Positions 17,411 to 26,291 of a stretch of DNA of 64,000 nt are shown here, piece by piece. How positions within the stretch are numbered: the stretch's first letter is position 1; the number at the start of each line of letters is the position of its first letter. The stretch comes from Nostoc sp. UHCC 0302 (GTDB lineage Bacteria > Cyanobacteriota > Cyanobacteriia > Cyanobacteriales > Nostocaceae). Under the pieces are notes generated by a model, which was not told the origin of the DNA, did no database searches, and saw only the letters and a program-made list of their open reading frames with translations. Both the position numbers and the translations under genes were made by a program. Location: the NCBI RefSeq assembly GCF_038096175.1, contig NZ_CP151099.1, positions 560,501-624,500 of the forward strand. The letters are read 5' to 3'.

Positions 17411-18587
17411 TACAGCAATGCAGTTCTATGAATAAAACTGCAAAAAACTTTAGGTTCAGTCTATACCAAAGTGTTTCCTCATGACACTAATTGGGCTGCT
17501 CTTCATTTCGGACAGTAAAAATCTACGTCATTATAATACCTGCCCAAGATATAAATTCGTCAAAAAAAATCTTAATCAGGTCAAATTAACCGTCCATCAC
17601 TTATATATAAATAAATTTTATTTCAGGTTAAAGACCGTCTCTGAATAGGACATAAACAGGTTCAGAGCTTTAAGCACTATACAGGATATAATCTTTATTC
17701 ACAACTGACAACAGGATTACTACATCCAAAAGTTTCCGTAACGGACAAAATAAATAATGGATATTAGCCATAAATAAGTTAACGCCACTATTTCAACGTG
17801 CTATCTACTCAAGTTTTTTCATCCGATTCAGCAGACTGGATAAGAACGATAAGAATCAGACTACGCTGGAAATAGCAAGGTTTTTGAGGTCTCAATTACA
17901 TTAGTTCAAAGGCTAAATCACTCTCAAGCTCTGTTGCATTAACGCCATCAGAGTGAATACAAATACTTCTTTATATAACTGTAAAAGAATGGAGTTGAAA
18001 GATGCTGTAGAGTCAGGATAATGATTGAAACAATCTTTTTTTTTAACTCTGTGCCAAGCCTGTTGTCAAGACATGGAGAGTATTTTTAGTAACGGTAAGG
18101 GGTTGCATATTTATTGGATTAGTGCTTAGATTGATGTTTAGCGATTAGTGATCCCCGTAGCAAAGAGATTATCAGCATTGCTTTGTGCAGTTTCTGGTTT
18201 TTAGGAGAAAGCACCCGCAGTAGTTTTTAGCTTACATGACATACAAATGATGTAAATTTGATTATGATGTTTAGAATTTACAGCAACATAAAGCTTGTAA
18301 TTACTGCTTTTGAGGTAATAATTAGTAGCCCTTTATTGATGAAGCAATACTCCAAGGCTTATAAAGTATTTATGAATTTTGTCAACGCTGAAACTGTAAG
18401 TAATTCAACATAAAAAATATAAAGTGTAGGGGGTATTAGCTGAAGCCTTTCAGTATCTTCTAAGCCCTCTGAGATGCTGCCGTTTGCCTCCGATCTCCAA
18501 CAAAAGAAACAGATACCCAAAGGGTATAACACAGTTCAGTAGATAACTACCAGCGACATCAACCAGATCACAACTCACTAAAGCTTG
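17411..18587. other. Gene-poor region, about 1.2 kb
   Basis: No frame of convincing length or composition is seen on either strand. It lies between the transposase remnant and the 3' end of the nupC-like gene. The DNA is AT-rich without the HIP1 octamer, unlike the flanking genes, which suggests decayed or acquired sequence. The promoter of the beta-helix gene should lie further left, in 17008-17124 or upstream of the remnant. Confidence 0.45.
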
Positions 18588-19799
18588 CTATATGAGTAGC
18601 CCAGCAATACAAGCAGTGATAAAACCTGCAAGCAATCCACCAATCATTGAGCGTACACCTAAGCGAGCTAAGTCATGCTGGCGTTGCGGGGCCATCCCTG
18701 CAATGCCACCAATGGTAATCCCAATTGAACCTATGTTTGCAAAATTGCATAATGCATAAGTGGCAATAATTACTGCACGTTGAGAAATTTTGCCGCTCTC
18801 GATTAGCTGCTTCAAATCTAAGAAAGCGATAAACTCATTGAGAATTGTTTTTGTACCCAGTAATGCCCCTACTTGTCGACAATCAGCCCAAGGCACACCC
18901 ATCAGCCACGCTACAGGAGCCATGATAAAAGACAATATCCACTGCAATGATAGCTGTGCTAAACCAACACGCACTCCCAACCATCCCAGAAGTGCGTTTA
19001 GGGCAGCTAGCAACCCCAAAAAGGCTATAATCATTACCCCGACGTTAACTGCTAGCTTGACACCATCAATTGCTCCTGTAGTTGCGGCATCAATCACATT
19101 CACATAATTGCTAGTTTCTACATCCATACTTGCTTTGCCGGATGTCTGTGATACTTCTGTTTCTGGATACAGTAATTTTGATACCACCAACGATGTGGGA
19201 GCAGTCATAAAGAAAGCAGCAATTAAATGTTCTGCTGGGATACCAAAGGAGAGATACGCCCCTAACACTCCACCGGCAATTGTGGCAAAGCCTCCTGTCA
19301 TCACGGCATGGAGTTCTGATAAAGTCATTTTTGCTACATAAGGTTTAACTATCAGTGCAGACTCTGTTGGCCCCAAAAAAATGTTACCTGCACAAGATAA
19401 AGACTCTGAACCTGATGTTTTCATTGTCTTGATCATCACCCATGCCAGAACATTCACCACTCGCTGTAAAATGCCATAGTAGTACATGACGTTAATGAAA
19501 GCAGAGAAAAAGATAATTGTGGGCAGCACTTGGAAAGCAAAAAAATGATCTTTAAAATTTTCTCCAAAAACAAATTTTGCACCAACATCAGAGAATGCCA
19601 AAAAGTTGCTAACAATATCTCCTAGAGACTTAAACACATTCAAACCCCAAGGAGTTTTTAGGATAATCAGTGCCAAGACAAATTCCAATCCTAAGCCCCA
19701 CACTACTGTTCGCCAACGCACTGCATTACGCTGAATAGAAAAGGCATACGATATGCCGATGAAAACTAATATTCCCAAGGCAGAAATAGCGCGTTCCAT
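18588..19799 (-). CDS. nupC: Concentrative nucleoside transporter, NupC/CNT family
   Basis: A membrane symporter for nucleosides, about 403 residues from the preferred start. The frame is open 13 codons further up (to 19838), but family proteins begin near MERAISALGILVF, so the ATG at 19797-19799 is chosen; a GAGAG sequence lies just ahead of it. Diagnostic CNT motifs are visible: SGSESLSCAGNIFLGPTESAL in the middle, MTGGFATIAGGVLGAY, then LLGTKTILNEFIAF and NFANIGSIGITIGGI near the end. About eight to ten hydrophobic segments and the expected length are present. It may import nucleosides with Na+ or H+. It is flanked on both sides by transposase remnants, so the neighbourhood has been rearranged although the gene itself looks intact. 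Confidence 0.93.
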   Translation of the reverse strand: MERAISALGILVFIGISYAFSIQRNAVRWRTVVWGLGLEFVLALIILKTPWGLNVFKSLGDIVSNFLAFSDVGAKFVFGENFKDHFFAFQVLPTIIFFSAFINVMYYYGILQRVVNVLAWVMIKTMKTSGSESLSCAGNIFLGPTESALIVKPYVAKMTLSELHAVMTGGFATIAGGVLGAYLSFGIPAEHLIAAFFMTAPTSLVVSKLLYPETEVSQTSGKASMDVETSNYVNVIDAATTGAIDGVKLAVNVGVMIIAFLGLLAALNALLGWLGVRVGLAQLSLQWILSFIMAPVAWLMGVPWADCRQVGALLGTKTILNEFIAFLDLKQLIESGKISQRAVIIATYALCNFANIGSIGITIGGIAGMAPQRQHDLARLGVRSMIGGLLAGFITACIAGLLI

Positions 19800-19997
19800 A
19801 TTTACTCTCAGTTTATTCCTAAAAATAAATGCAAACATAGTTTGCCGTTAATGTTTTAGGATAAACTAATACTGGGCAGAACTTTCATGATATTAATGCT
19901 AATCCTAATCAAGTTGAGGCTTAAACTAGCTTAAGTGTAAATAAACATCAGATTTTGATTCGGATTTCAGGAATTATGTAAAAATTAAGTTGAACAG

Positions 19998-20750
19998 TTA
20001 AGTAGGAATTCTGGGCTTAATTATATAGTTCCATTCACTACGAAAAGAGTTGCGCTCAATAGCAATAGCATTAAATTCTTGGTCTGTAACTTTGATTCCT
20101 GTTTCGTAGCGATTTTCATCTAACCTAGCTTCTACTTCTAATCCTTGTTGGGTGGTAGTATTGCGAATTAAATTAATCACAACTTACAAGCTAGTTAAAG
20201 GTCTACCACGCCAATTTTGAGTAATGTGACAAAACAAGCGATGCTCAATCTTATTCTATTTACTTGTGCCGGGAGGAAAATGGCATACATGAATCGTTTG
20301 ATTAATTTCATCCACAAAATCTTGTAGTTTTAACTTCCATAGTCTTGAACGATAACAGCCAGTTTTACTACGCTTTTAGAAGTCCATTTGAGAGGAGATT
20401 CACTCTTCTCCTAAAGTCATTGGTTCAACCAGCGATTCCAAATCTGTTAGCAGCATTGGATCTTGTTCTTCAAGTAGTTTACGCCCACCACCCACTTCAC
20501 GGATTCTGATACTATCATCTGTAGTTTTTGACCCATCCGTTTCTGACAACAAACCTATCCCGGAATTAATTGTAGTACGGGAAAGTCCTGTTGCTATTGA
20601 GACCTGACTGATACCTCCCCAACCCAGGCTTTGAGCTTCAATCGCTGCCCAAATACGTCGTGTTTTCTCATTCAAGTAAGGACTCAACCGCTCATACTTG
20701 TCTTGAATGCTTTTCACCACCTCGTTCCCAGCCATATCACCCTGCAACAC
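19998..20750 (-). pseudogene. ISAzo13-family transposase, internally deleted and frameshifted (copy 2)
   Basis: Two open parts on the minus strand belong to one former gene. The first (20400-20750, about 116 codons) is the N-terminal domain: YERLSPYLNEKTRRIWAA, GWGGISQVSIATGLSRTTI, then VGGGRKLLEEQDPML and LESLVEPMTLGE. A frame change then gives SPLKWTSKSVVKLA. After a deletion of the central catalytic region, the remaining 20181-20330 reads LQDFVDEINQTIHVCHFPPGTSK, with stops, and IEHRLFCHITQNWRGRP. The last 60 codons (19998-20180) are the C-terminus VINLIRNTTT ... SEWNYIIKP. The DDE core is thus lost and the element is dead. No intact terminal inverted repeats were recognised. Confidence 0.8.
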
Positions 20751-20814
20751 CAGTTATCTTCTCATTATTCAGCCTCTGAGTAATTCGTCCAAGTTATTTT
20801 TACATAATGCCTTA

Positions 20815-20940
20815 GATAATAGTGTGGGAATCTCGCTAAAAGTTAAACAAAGTATTTTTGAAAATTTATTCACAACTAGAACTGTAGGTAAACGGGTAGG
20901 GGAGGGATTAGCGATCGCCCGTATAATTCTTATGTAAAAA
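20815..20940 (+). pseudogene. Fragment of a histidine kinase ATPase domain
   Basis: Within a short open frame the segment DNSVGISLKVKQSIFENLFTTR, then VGKRVGEGLAIARIIL, corresponds to the G1 box, F box and G2 box of a histidine kinase (the usual form is DNG.GI ... IFEPFFTTK ... G.GLGLAI). The Gly-rich box has decayed (GKRVGEGLAIA). The domain ends abruptly at a TAA, and nothing before residue DNS is kinase-like. It directly borders the transposase remnant, so a kinase gene was probably cut by the insertion and mostly deleted. Confidence 0.6.
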
Positions 20941-21045
20941 GATAGTGATACTCTAGAGGAGAAGGTTGAGAGTTTGCAATTCAAATTCTGATTTAAACGC
21001 ACTGCAAACCTGATAACCTAAAAGTCACTCCAAGAGAAATTGTTT

Positions 21046-21309
21046 ATGAATCGGATGTTTCGGCGTTACCATCGTCAGATTGCGATCGCTTTATGTCTGC
21101 CGTTGTTTCTGACTGTGCTAACTGGCATGAGCTTTACTATTGCACATGAATGGCTTCACCAAGACGAGTTAGGCGAATTTCTACTCGGACTGCACACGCT
21201 CGAAATTTTGCATTTAGAAAAAATTTACCCTCTTTTAAATGGTTTGGGATTAGTCGGCTTATTAATTACTGGTGTGAGTATGACAGGCTTATTTCGTCAA
21301 AAAGTCTAA
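21046..21309 (+). CDS. Small two-helix membrane protein, PepSY-TM-like
   Basis: An 87-residue protein. The ATG at 21046 is preferred to the upstream TTG at 21040; a GAGAAA sequence lies in front. It begins MNRMFRRYHRQIAIAL, with basic residues and then a hydrophobic stretch (LCLPLFLTVLTGMSF, about 15-30), a helix containing HEWLHQDELGEFLLGLHTLE, and a second hydrophobic stretch (GLGLVGLLITGVSMTGLF). The R.HRQI...P.FLT.LTG pattern resembles the first helix of PepSY-associated membrane proteins, here trimmed to a minimal unit; such short versions are common in cyanobacteria. Function unknown. It is isolated, between a kinase fragment and a frameshifted gene. Confidence 0.6.
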   Translation: MNRMFRRYHRQIAIALCLPLFLTVLTGMSFTIAHEWLHQDELGEFLLGLHTLEILHLEKIYPLLNGLGLVGLLITGVSMTGLFRQKV

Positions 21310-21707
21310 TCATCTAATAATAGTAATACCACGCAAAAGCGAGACAGTGCGCCATTGCAGTTTCCCCGACTTAATGACTGTGGTTAAATAATTCTTGCTG
21401 CAATTGAGCAACGCAGTGCGATTGACAAGATGTGGAAATTGTAGTGAAAACAAGCCTAAATCTCGCTTACAAGCTCAAACACGGGTTGTTGCTAAGTAAT
21501 ATCAGATACTAGAAGTAAATGCGATCGGCTTTACCAATTTTACTTGGGCGATCGTTCAAATACCCGATTCTTTTGAAATTTTCAACAGCAAATAGGTAAA
21601 AACTCAAGATTTTCAAATTTTGTATGCGTTGGGTTTCACCACTCAACGCAACCTAAAATTAAGTTCTTTGTTGGGTTAAGCTTCGCTTTATCCAACCTAC
21701 GTTTTGC
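21310..21707. other. Intergenic region, 398 bp
   Basis: No gene is visible. It carries one HIP1-like site near 21549 and ends with the paired hairpin repeat described at 21626-21696. Confidence 0.5.
21626..21696. repeat. Double hairpin of the GTTGGGTT type
   Basis: Two successive inverted repeats: GCGTTG (21626-21631) with CAACGC (21644-21649), and GTTGGGTTAAGC (21670-21681) with GCTTTATCCAAC (21685-21696, two mismatches). Sequences of this type (GTTGGGTT ... AACCCAAC) are frequent dispersed elements in cyanobacterial genomes. Here it lies just downstream of the frameshifted gene on the minus strand. Confidence 0.65.
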
Positions 21708-22251
21708 TCAATCAAACGAATATCCTGCAAAGAAAATTTCAATAGGTTTGTTTTCACAATAGACGATTATATGCCTACTTGTTCCTCGTTCTATATCCCT
21801 CCAAAACTTTTGTGCAGTGTCCGAACGTTTATTACCACTTAATAGCACTGACTCTATTAGTTTATAAGTTGGCTGATCTGTGCCAAAGCGTGAAAATAAG
21901 TCATTGCTAGATAACGATAAGTTGTGAAATGGTACATTATGCTTTCTAAATGAGCATTTTCTACTAGTAATTCCCAATTTTTATGAGGAAATGGAGTGTC
22001 TGAGACGTAACAAATATCGAGAATTGAGCGAGTACATCAACATTACCTCTTTCTATCAAATCTTCCATAATTGCTTTGATAGATTGATGCTGCTTTCCTG
22101 GTTTAGGAGAATTTTCTGTAATAGGAAATTCAAGAAACGGAATTATAGGATTATATCGTCCTGCCTCAAATTCACGTTGTCGCAGTGTGTTCAAAGCTGC
22201 ACTAATATCAGATTGATAATCTATGTAATACCAATAAGGTTCTGCACCCAT
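21708..22251 (-). pseudogene. Frameshifted conserved hypothetical gene
   Basis: Two minus-strand open frames are parts of a single former gene. The upstream part (21964-22251) begins MGAEPYWYYIDYQSDISAAL, followed by LRQREFEAGRYNP and a run of P-rich loop (NPIIPFLEFPITENSP). After EDLIERG the sense passes to another frame (SILDICYVSDTPF), then to a third (FSRFGTDQPTYKLIE ... FWRDIERGTSRHIIVY), which ends with PIEIFFAGYSFD. A continuous protein of about 180 residues with this start and end is a familiar uncharacterised cyanobacterial type. At least two frameshifts are needed to restore it, so it is a pseudogene unless sequence errors are involved. Function of the intact form is unknown. Confidence 0.7.
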
Positions 22252-22343
22252 ATTGCTTTATAGCACTTATTAATATGATTGTCTGACTAGCAGTCTCAAG
22301 TATAATGCCACTAAGAATCTCACGCTAACTTTAGTTTTATGTT

Positions 22344-23765
22344 TTACAACCCCATGACTGTGCGATAATGAGCCTCGATTTGCGCCACTGTTTGAGATTT
22401 ACGCTTTGGTTCCCACTGACTGCGATTAAATAATTCTTGCCGCAATTCATCAACATTAATTGTAGTAACTTTTCCATCAGTAATAATTTGTTTACCATTC
22501 ACCCAAGCACTATCAACAACATTTGTAGGACGCCCTAAAACTAATAAACCAATGGGATCTGTCCGAGGAAGTAATGATAAATTGGTGAGGTCATAAAGTA
22601 CTAAATCGGCTTGTTTACCTACAGTAAGAGAACCAAGTTTATCTGCAAGGTTCAATCCTTTTGCACCGCCCAAAGATGCCATTTCTACTGCTTGCCGAGG
22701 TGTAATCCAGTGTTGATAATCTGAGCCTGTAACGTTGTGCAAAATAGAACCAATTTTAATCGCTTCTAGCAAATCTTGAGAGTCATTACTAGAAGCACCA
22801 TCGCAACCAAAAGTGACGTTGACCCCAGCTTGTCGATATTTTAAAATAGGAGCGATACCACTACCTAAACGTAGATTACTTAAAGGATTATGAACAACTG
22901 TAGATTGAGTTTCTGCCAAAATAGCAATATCAGCATCATTTAACCAAACACAATGAGCTAGAGTTGTGCGATCGCTCAAAAATTCGATTCTTTTCAAATG
23001 TTCAACGGCAGTACAACCATATTTTTCTTGAGCAAGTTTTTCCTGCGCTTTGGTTTCCAATAAATGGGCGTGACGACAAAGATTGTAGCGTGAGCTTAAC
23101 TCAATACACCCCGTAAATAAAGCATCAGTACACAACTGAATCCCCGTTGGTGCAACTAAAATATTCACACCCTCTTCCGGGCGATGAAACTGTCTCACCG
23201 CCTCTTCAATAATTTCTAGGGTTGCCGCAGTTGAGCGATAATACGGTTCATGAATCTGTGCTGATTCCCCAGATGGAAGACCTGCGGTGATGGATTCATC
23301 TTGAATTAACGGGGCGATAAAGGCGCGAATGCCAACTTCTCTGTAAGCGCGAACTGCAACGGCAATAGTTTCTAATTCTTGTCCAGGAATTAATACCAAG
23401 TGATCTACTACACTCGTGCCGCCGGAAAGTAAAGTTTCCACCGCCGTACCCAAGGCGCTGAGATAAACCTTTTCCGGGTCGAGAGGTGCAAAATCATACA
23501 ATTCCGCTAGCCATAATTCTAGAGGAAAGACAGACATAATCCCGCGCTGCCACATTTCTGATGAATGGGTGTGCGCGTTGACGAAACCAGGAAGCAACAG
23601 CTTATTTTTACCATCAATTACTGAGGCGATACCTGCGACAGGCTCAAGGGCGATCGCATCTAGATTGGGGGCAATAGCAGCGATTTTACCCTCTACAACC
23701 TGTACATCTACGGTAGCGTAATCGTCATCGGTGGCAATCAAAACATTCTGGATAGTAAAATTCAC
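22344..23765 (-). CDS. Amidohydrolase-family deaminase (TRZ/ATZ type)
   Basis: A 473-residue zinc hydrolase of the amidohydrolase superfamily related to chlorohydrolases, guanine deaminase and 5'-deoxyadenosine/S-adenosylhomocysteine deaminases. A GTG at 23763-23765 (VNFTIQNVLIATDD) is chosen as start; the frame is open 15 codons further up but would overlap the ribosome site of the divergent gene. Metal-site motifs are complete: PGFVNAHTHSS, CRHAHLLET, TTLAHCVWL and FGCDGASSND. The C-terminal beta segment KQADLVLYDL ... VNGKQIITDG is typical. It is transcribed divergently from an isochorismatase-cupin pair, which suggests they act together, perhaps in stripping amino groups from and opening an N-heterocycle. 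The real substrate cannot be fixed from sequence. Confidence 0.9.
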   Translation of the reverse strand: MNFTIQNVLIATDDDYATVDVQVVEGKIAAIAPNLDAIALEPVAGIASVIDGKNKLLLPGFVNAHTHSSEMWQRGIMSVFPLELWLAELYDFAPLDPEKVYLSALGTAVETLLSGGTSVVDHLVLIPGQELETIAVAVRAYREVGIRAFIAPLIQDESITAGLPSGESAQIHEPYYRSTAATLEIIEEAVRQFHRPEEGVNILVAPTGIQLCTDALFTGCIELSSRYNLCRHAHLLETKAQEKLAQEKYGCTAVEHLKRIEFLSDRTTLAHCVWLNDADIAILAETQSTVVHNPLSNLRLGSGIAPILKYRQAGVNVTFGCDGASSNDSQDLLEAIKIGSILHNVTGSDYQHWITPRQAVEMASLGGAKGLNLADKLGSLTVGKQADLVLYDLTNLSLLPRTDPIGLLVLGRPTNVVDSAWVNGKQIITDGKVTTINVDELRQELFNRSQWEPKRKSQTVAQIEAHYRTVMGL

Positions 23766-23835
23766 GATTTTAACCTTGATTAAGTAATTGAACGCAAAGC
23801 AGGATTTCAAGTTACAAATTAGGAGATGGTGTTGG

Positions 23836-24642
23836 ATGCTGCAATTTATGAATTTGCCTTTTCGGACATTGGGAGTTTCACCAAATGCTTGGACAGTGAA
23901 TCATGCGATCGCAGATATCACTCGTCCGCAAACAACCCCACAACCCGTTATCTTATCAACAGAAACTAAAACCCTGCGCCTAGATTTGGCAAAAACTGCC
24001 ATCCTCGTCATCGATATGCAAAACGACTTCTGTCACCCTGACGGCTGGTTAGCGCATATTGGCGTCGATGTCACTCCAGCGCGTCAGCCTATCAAACCTT
24101 TGAACAACTTACTTCCTCAACTCCGTGCAGCAGGTGTTCCCGTAATTTGGATAAATTGGGGAAATCGCCCCGACTTACTCAATATTAGTGCTGGTTCGCA
24201 TCACGTTTACAACCCCACAGGTGAGGGCGTAGGATTGGGCGATCCGCTACCCAGCAACGGTGCTAAGGTACTCATGGCAGGTAGTTGGGCGGCTGCGGTA
24301 GTCGATGAACTAGAACAGTCACCAGAAGATATTCAGATAGACAAATACCGCATGAGTGGCTTTTGGGATACTCCATTAGATAGTATCTTGCGAAACCTCG
24401 GCAGGACGACACTATTTTTTGCTGGTGTCAACGCTGATCAATGTGTGCTGACTACGCTGTGTGATGCCAACTTCTTAGGATATGACTGCGTATTAGTTAA
24501 AGACTGCACCGCCACAACTTCTCCCGAATATTGTTGGCTGGCTACATTATACAACGTTAAACAATGTTTTGGTTTTGTTACTGATTCACCAGCGATTTTA
24601 ACAGCGCTAAAAAATCCTGAACAAACAGGAGGAGATAAATAA
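23836..24642 (+). CDS. Isochorismatase-family cysteine hydrolase
   Basis: A 268-residue hydrolase. The frame is open to 23788, but the ATG at 23836 has AGGAGA nine bases upstream (23821-23826) and is preferred. The catalytic triad of the family is visible: Asp60 in ILVIDMQNDF, Lys170 in IDKYRMSGF and the nucleophile Cys203 in GVNADQCV. An N-terminal extension of about 50 residues (LPFRTLGVSPNAW ...) precedes the core; this is longer than in nicotinamidase and more like biuret hydrolase/ureidoacrylate hydrolase-type relatives. It cleaves C-N bonds of amides or carbamates in most family members. The cupin gene follows with its ATG touching this gene's TAA, and an amidohydrolase gene diverges 70 bases upstream. 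Confidence 0.9.
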   Translation: MLQFMNLPFRTLGVSPNAWTVNHAIADITRPQTTPQPVILSTETKTLRLDLAKTAILVIDMQNDFCHPDGWLAHIGVDVTPARQPIKPLNNLLPQLRAAGVPVIWINWGNRPDLLNISAGSHHVYNPTGEGVGLGDPLPSNGAKVLMAGSWAAAVVDELEQSPEDIQIDKYRMSGFWDTPLDSILRNLGRTTLFFAGVNADQCVLTTLCDANFLGYDCVLVKDCTATTSPEYCWLATLYNVKQCFGFVTDSPAILTALKNPEQTGGDK

Positions 24643-25098
24643 ATGTACGCTACTCGTTGTGTAATTCCTGTTATTAAATCTCCCAAAGAGTATCAAACAT
24701 ACCGTATTAGTCCCCAGGATAGTAATCGGTTAGCGATTATCTTTGATTCTACAAATGCTAATACTTCCTTAACTTGCTGCATAGAAATTTTTGATGTTGG
24801 TGGACAAACACCACCAAATCGTCATCAGTGGGCGGTGGAAATGTTTTTTGTCCTCAAAGGTGAAGCGATGGCTATGTGTGACGGCAAGAGTGTCCAGATC
24901 AAAGCCGGAGATAGTTTATTAGTGCCTCCTACTGGTACACACTTAATTAAAAATACAGGTTCTACTCGCTTGTATACGTTGACTGTGATGGTTCCCAATG
25001 AAGACTTTTCAGAATTAATTCGCAGTGGGACTCCAGTCGAGTTAGATGCAGAAGATATGGCAGTACTGGGAAGATTAGATGCTTTGATGCCCTGTTAG
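24643..25098 (+). CDS. Cupin-domain protein
   Basis: A 151-residue single-domain cupin. The first cupin motif is seen in PPNRHQWAVEMFFVLKGEAMA and the second in GDSLLVPPTGTHLIKNTG, with His/Glu ligands in the usual places (H in NRHQ, E in VEMFF, H in GTHLI), so metal binding is plausible. Its ATG follows the TAA of the isochorismatase gene without a gap and AGGAGGAGA inside that gene's end is an excellent ribosome site, so the pair is one operon. Such small cupins are often isomerases, epimerases or ring-modifying dioxygenases, or simply binders. Together with the neighbouring hydrolases it forms an uncharacterised catabolic set. Confidence 0.85.
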   Translation: MYATRCVIPVIKSPKEYQTYRISPQDSNRLAIIFDSTNANTSLTCCIEIFDVGGQTPPNRHQWAVEMFFVLKGEAMAMCDGKSVQIKAGDSLLVPPTGTHLIKNTGSTRLYTLTVMVPNEDFSELIRSGTPVELDAEDMAVLGRLDALMPC

Positions 25099-25489
25099 AA
25101 ATATTTGAAATCAGTAGAGGTGTATAGCTGTTTCCCCTACTGATTCATTAGTTGCAAACATTTTTGAAATTATATTGTGTCCGGTAAAACACTTATAATT
25201 AGGCTCGTAGTTGCGCTTGAGCGCAATAATCATATATGGTATGGCGCTAAAGCGCAACTACAAACATACATTTTATTTATAAGTAATTAATTGGACTTAA
25301 TACTTGGTATCAGCCTTAGATGCTATTTATCAACGCAATATTAGAGGTTATTTATAAAGTAAAAATCAAATTACTGTCGGGTATGTTAGGCATATATTTC
25401 CATATAGTTTGTCACAAAAAGCATCAAAGTTACTAATGCACTAGCTTATGTAGAGCTAAATTAAGCTAAAGCCTTAACGCATCCTACTA
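25099..25489. other. Intergenic region, 391 bp
   Basis: AT-rich, without a visible gene. The only structured part is the 18-bp inverted repeat at 25207-25261. Confidence 0.5.
25207..25261. repeat. 18-bp inverted repeat (MITE-like hairpin)
   Basis: Arms GTAGTTGCGCTTGAGCGC (25207-25224) and its near-exact complement (25244-25261; 17 of 18 pair) enclose 19 AT-rich bases. Each arm holds an internal GCGCTT/AAGCGC. A shortened relative, GTAGCGCTTAAGCGCAATTAC, lies at 38709-38729. It is 109 bases past the cupin stop, which is far for a terminator, and no T tract follows. Confidence 0.7.
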
Positions 25490-26065
25490 ATGAAATATTT
25501 AGAACCAAATAATATCAATGCTATTGAAGTAAATGGTGTTTGTTTTGAAACTGTGGTGTCGGAAAAGCTATTGATTATTCCTGAAGCCAAGCGCAGTGTA
25601 TATATTTCTATACAGCTTGGTATTAGTATTACTAATAATACGCAAAGCTTTTATCACTTTTCCTGCTATTTCTACTCCTTATTTCCAGAACTGGTAGCAC
25701 CAGATGGTCAAATTATGCGAACAGGTATCTATTGTGAAAGACTCAGCCTACCAAATGAATCTGACTATGTGTTGGTAATACCAGGAGAAAGAGTAACGTT
25801 TTCTCATGATGCTTTTCTGTTTTGGAGCCAAAATCCCAAGAAAAAGCGTGACCGAAACTTGGCTTTGAATATCCCTTTTCCATCTCAAGATGTTTACAGT
25901 TTTTGCCCACTGTATCCAGGTAAATATAAATTTCGGATCAAGTATAAAGAACTTTCTGAAAGTATAAAGGTCTATTCAGAGTCCATGATACCAACAATAT
26001 TACAGAATATTTGGGCTGGAGAGGTACTAACTCCGTTTATCGATATTCAACTAGTTAGCAAATGA
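25490..26065 (+). CDS. Hypothetical protein, probable beta-sandwich
   Basis: A 191-residue protein that I do not recognise. It lacks a signal peptide and membrane helices. The sequence is rich in beta-forming residues with alternating hydrophobics: VNGVCFETVVSEKLLII, SVYISIQLGISITNNT, PELVAPDGQI, YVLVIPGERVTF, then LYPGKYKFRIKYK near the end. This pattern resembles an immunoglobulin-like or intracellular proteinase-inhibitor (BsuPI)-type beta sandwich, but that is only a fold guess. It converges with the TauD-type gene, and a perfect 21-bp inverted repeat separates them. No clear ribosome site precedes the ATG. Confidence 0.65.
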   Translation: MKYLEPNNINAIEVNGVCFETVVSEKLLIIPEAKRSVYISIQLGISITNNTQSFYHFSCYFYSLFPELVAPDGQIMRTGIYCERLSLPNESDYVLVIPGERVTFSHDAFLFWSQNPKKKRDRNLALNIPFPSQDVYSFCPLYPGKYKFRIKYKELSESIKVYSESMIPTILQNIWAGEVLTPFIDIQLVSK

Positions 26066-26222
26066 CTAAATTGAATATCTTCTAAATAGTTTCACTACTC
26101 GGATCTCAGCTTTAGCATAAGAAAGTAAATTTTCTTAAGAGGTGGCAAAAAACAGGTAAATTTTATTGAAAAGATAGGAAGTATTTGGAACTTTAAATGG
26201 GGAGGATACTCAAAATAATCGT

Positions 26223-26269
26223 TTTCTTACCTTAACCAATCTTTCTCTAAGATTGGTTAAGGTAAGAAA
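26223..26269. terminator. Perfect 21-bp inverted repeat between convergent genes
   Basis: Arms 26223-26243 and 26249-26269 are perfectly complementary over 21 bases with a 5-base loop (TCTCT). The outer ends are TTTCTTACC/GGTAAGAAA. It is likely to end transcription from both sides, since it lies between the convergent hypothetical and TauD-type genes, although the T tract is inside the stem rather than after it. Confidence 0.75.
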
Positions 26270-26291
26270 CCCATGATCATAAATCTCATAG

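Noticed and set aside
17411-18587. Possible gene or RNA in the 1.2-kb empty stretch
   Set aside because: All frames are broken by many stops and no tRNA, rRNA or riboswitch pattern was recognised.
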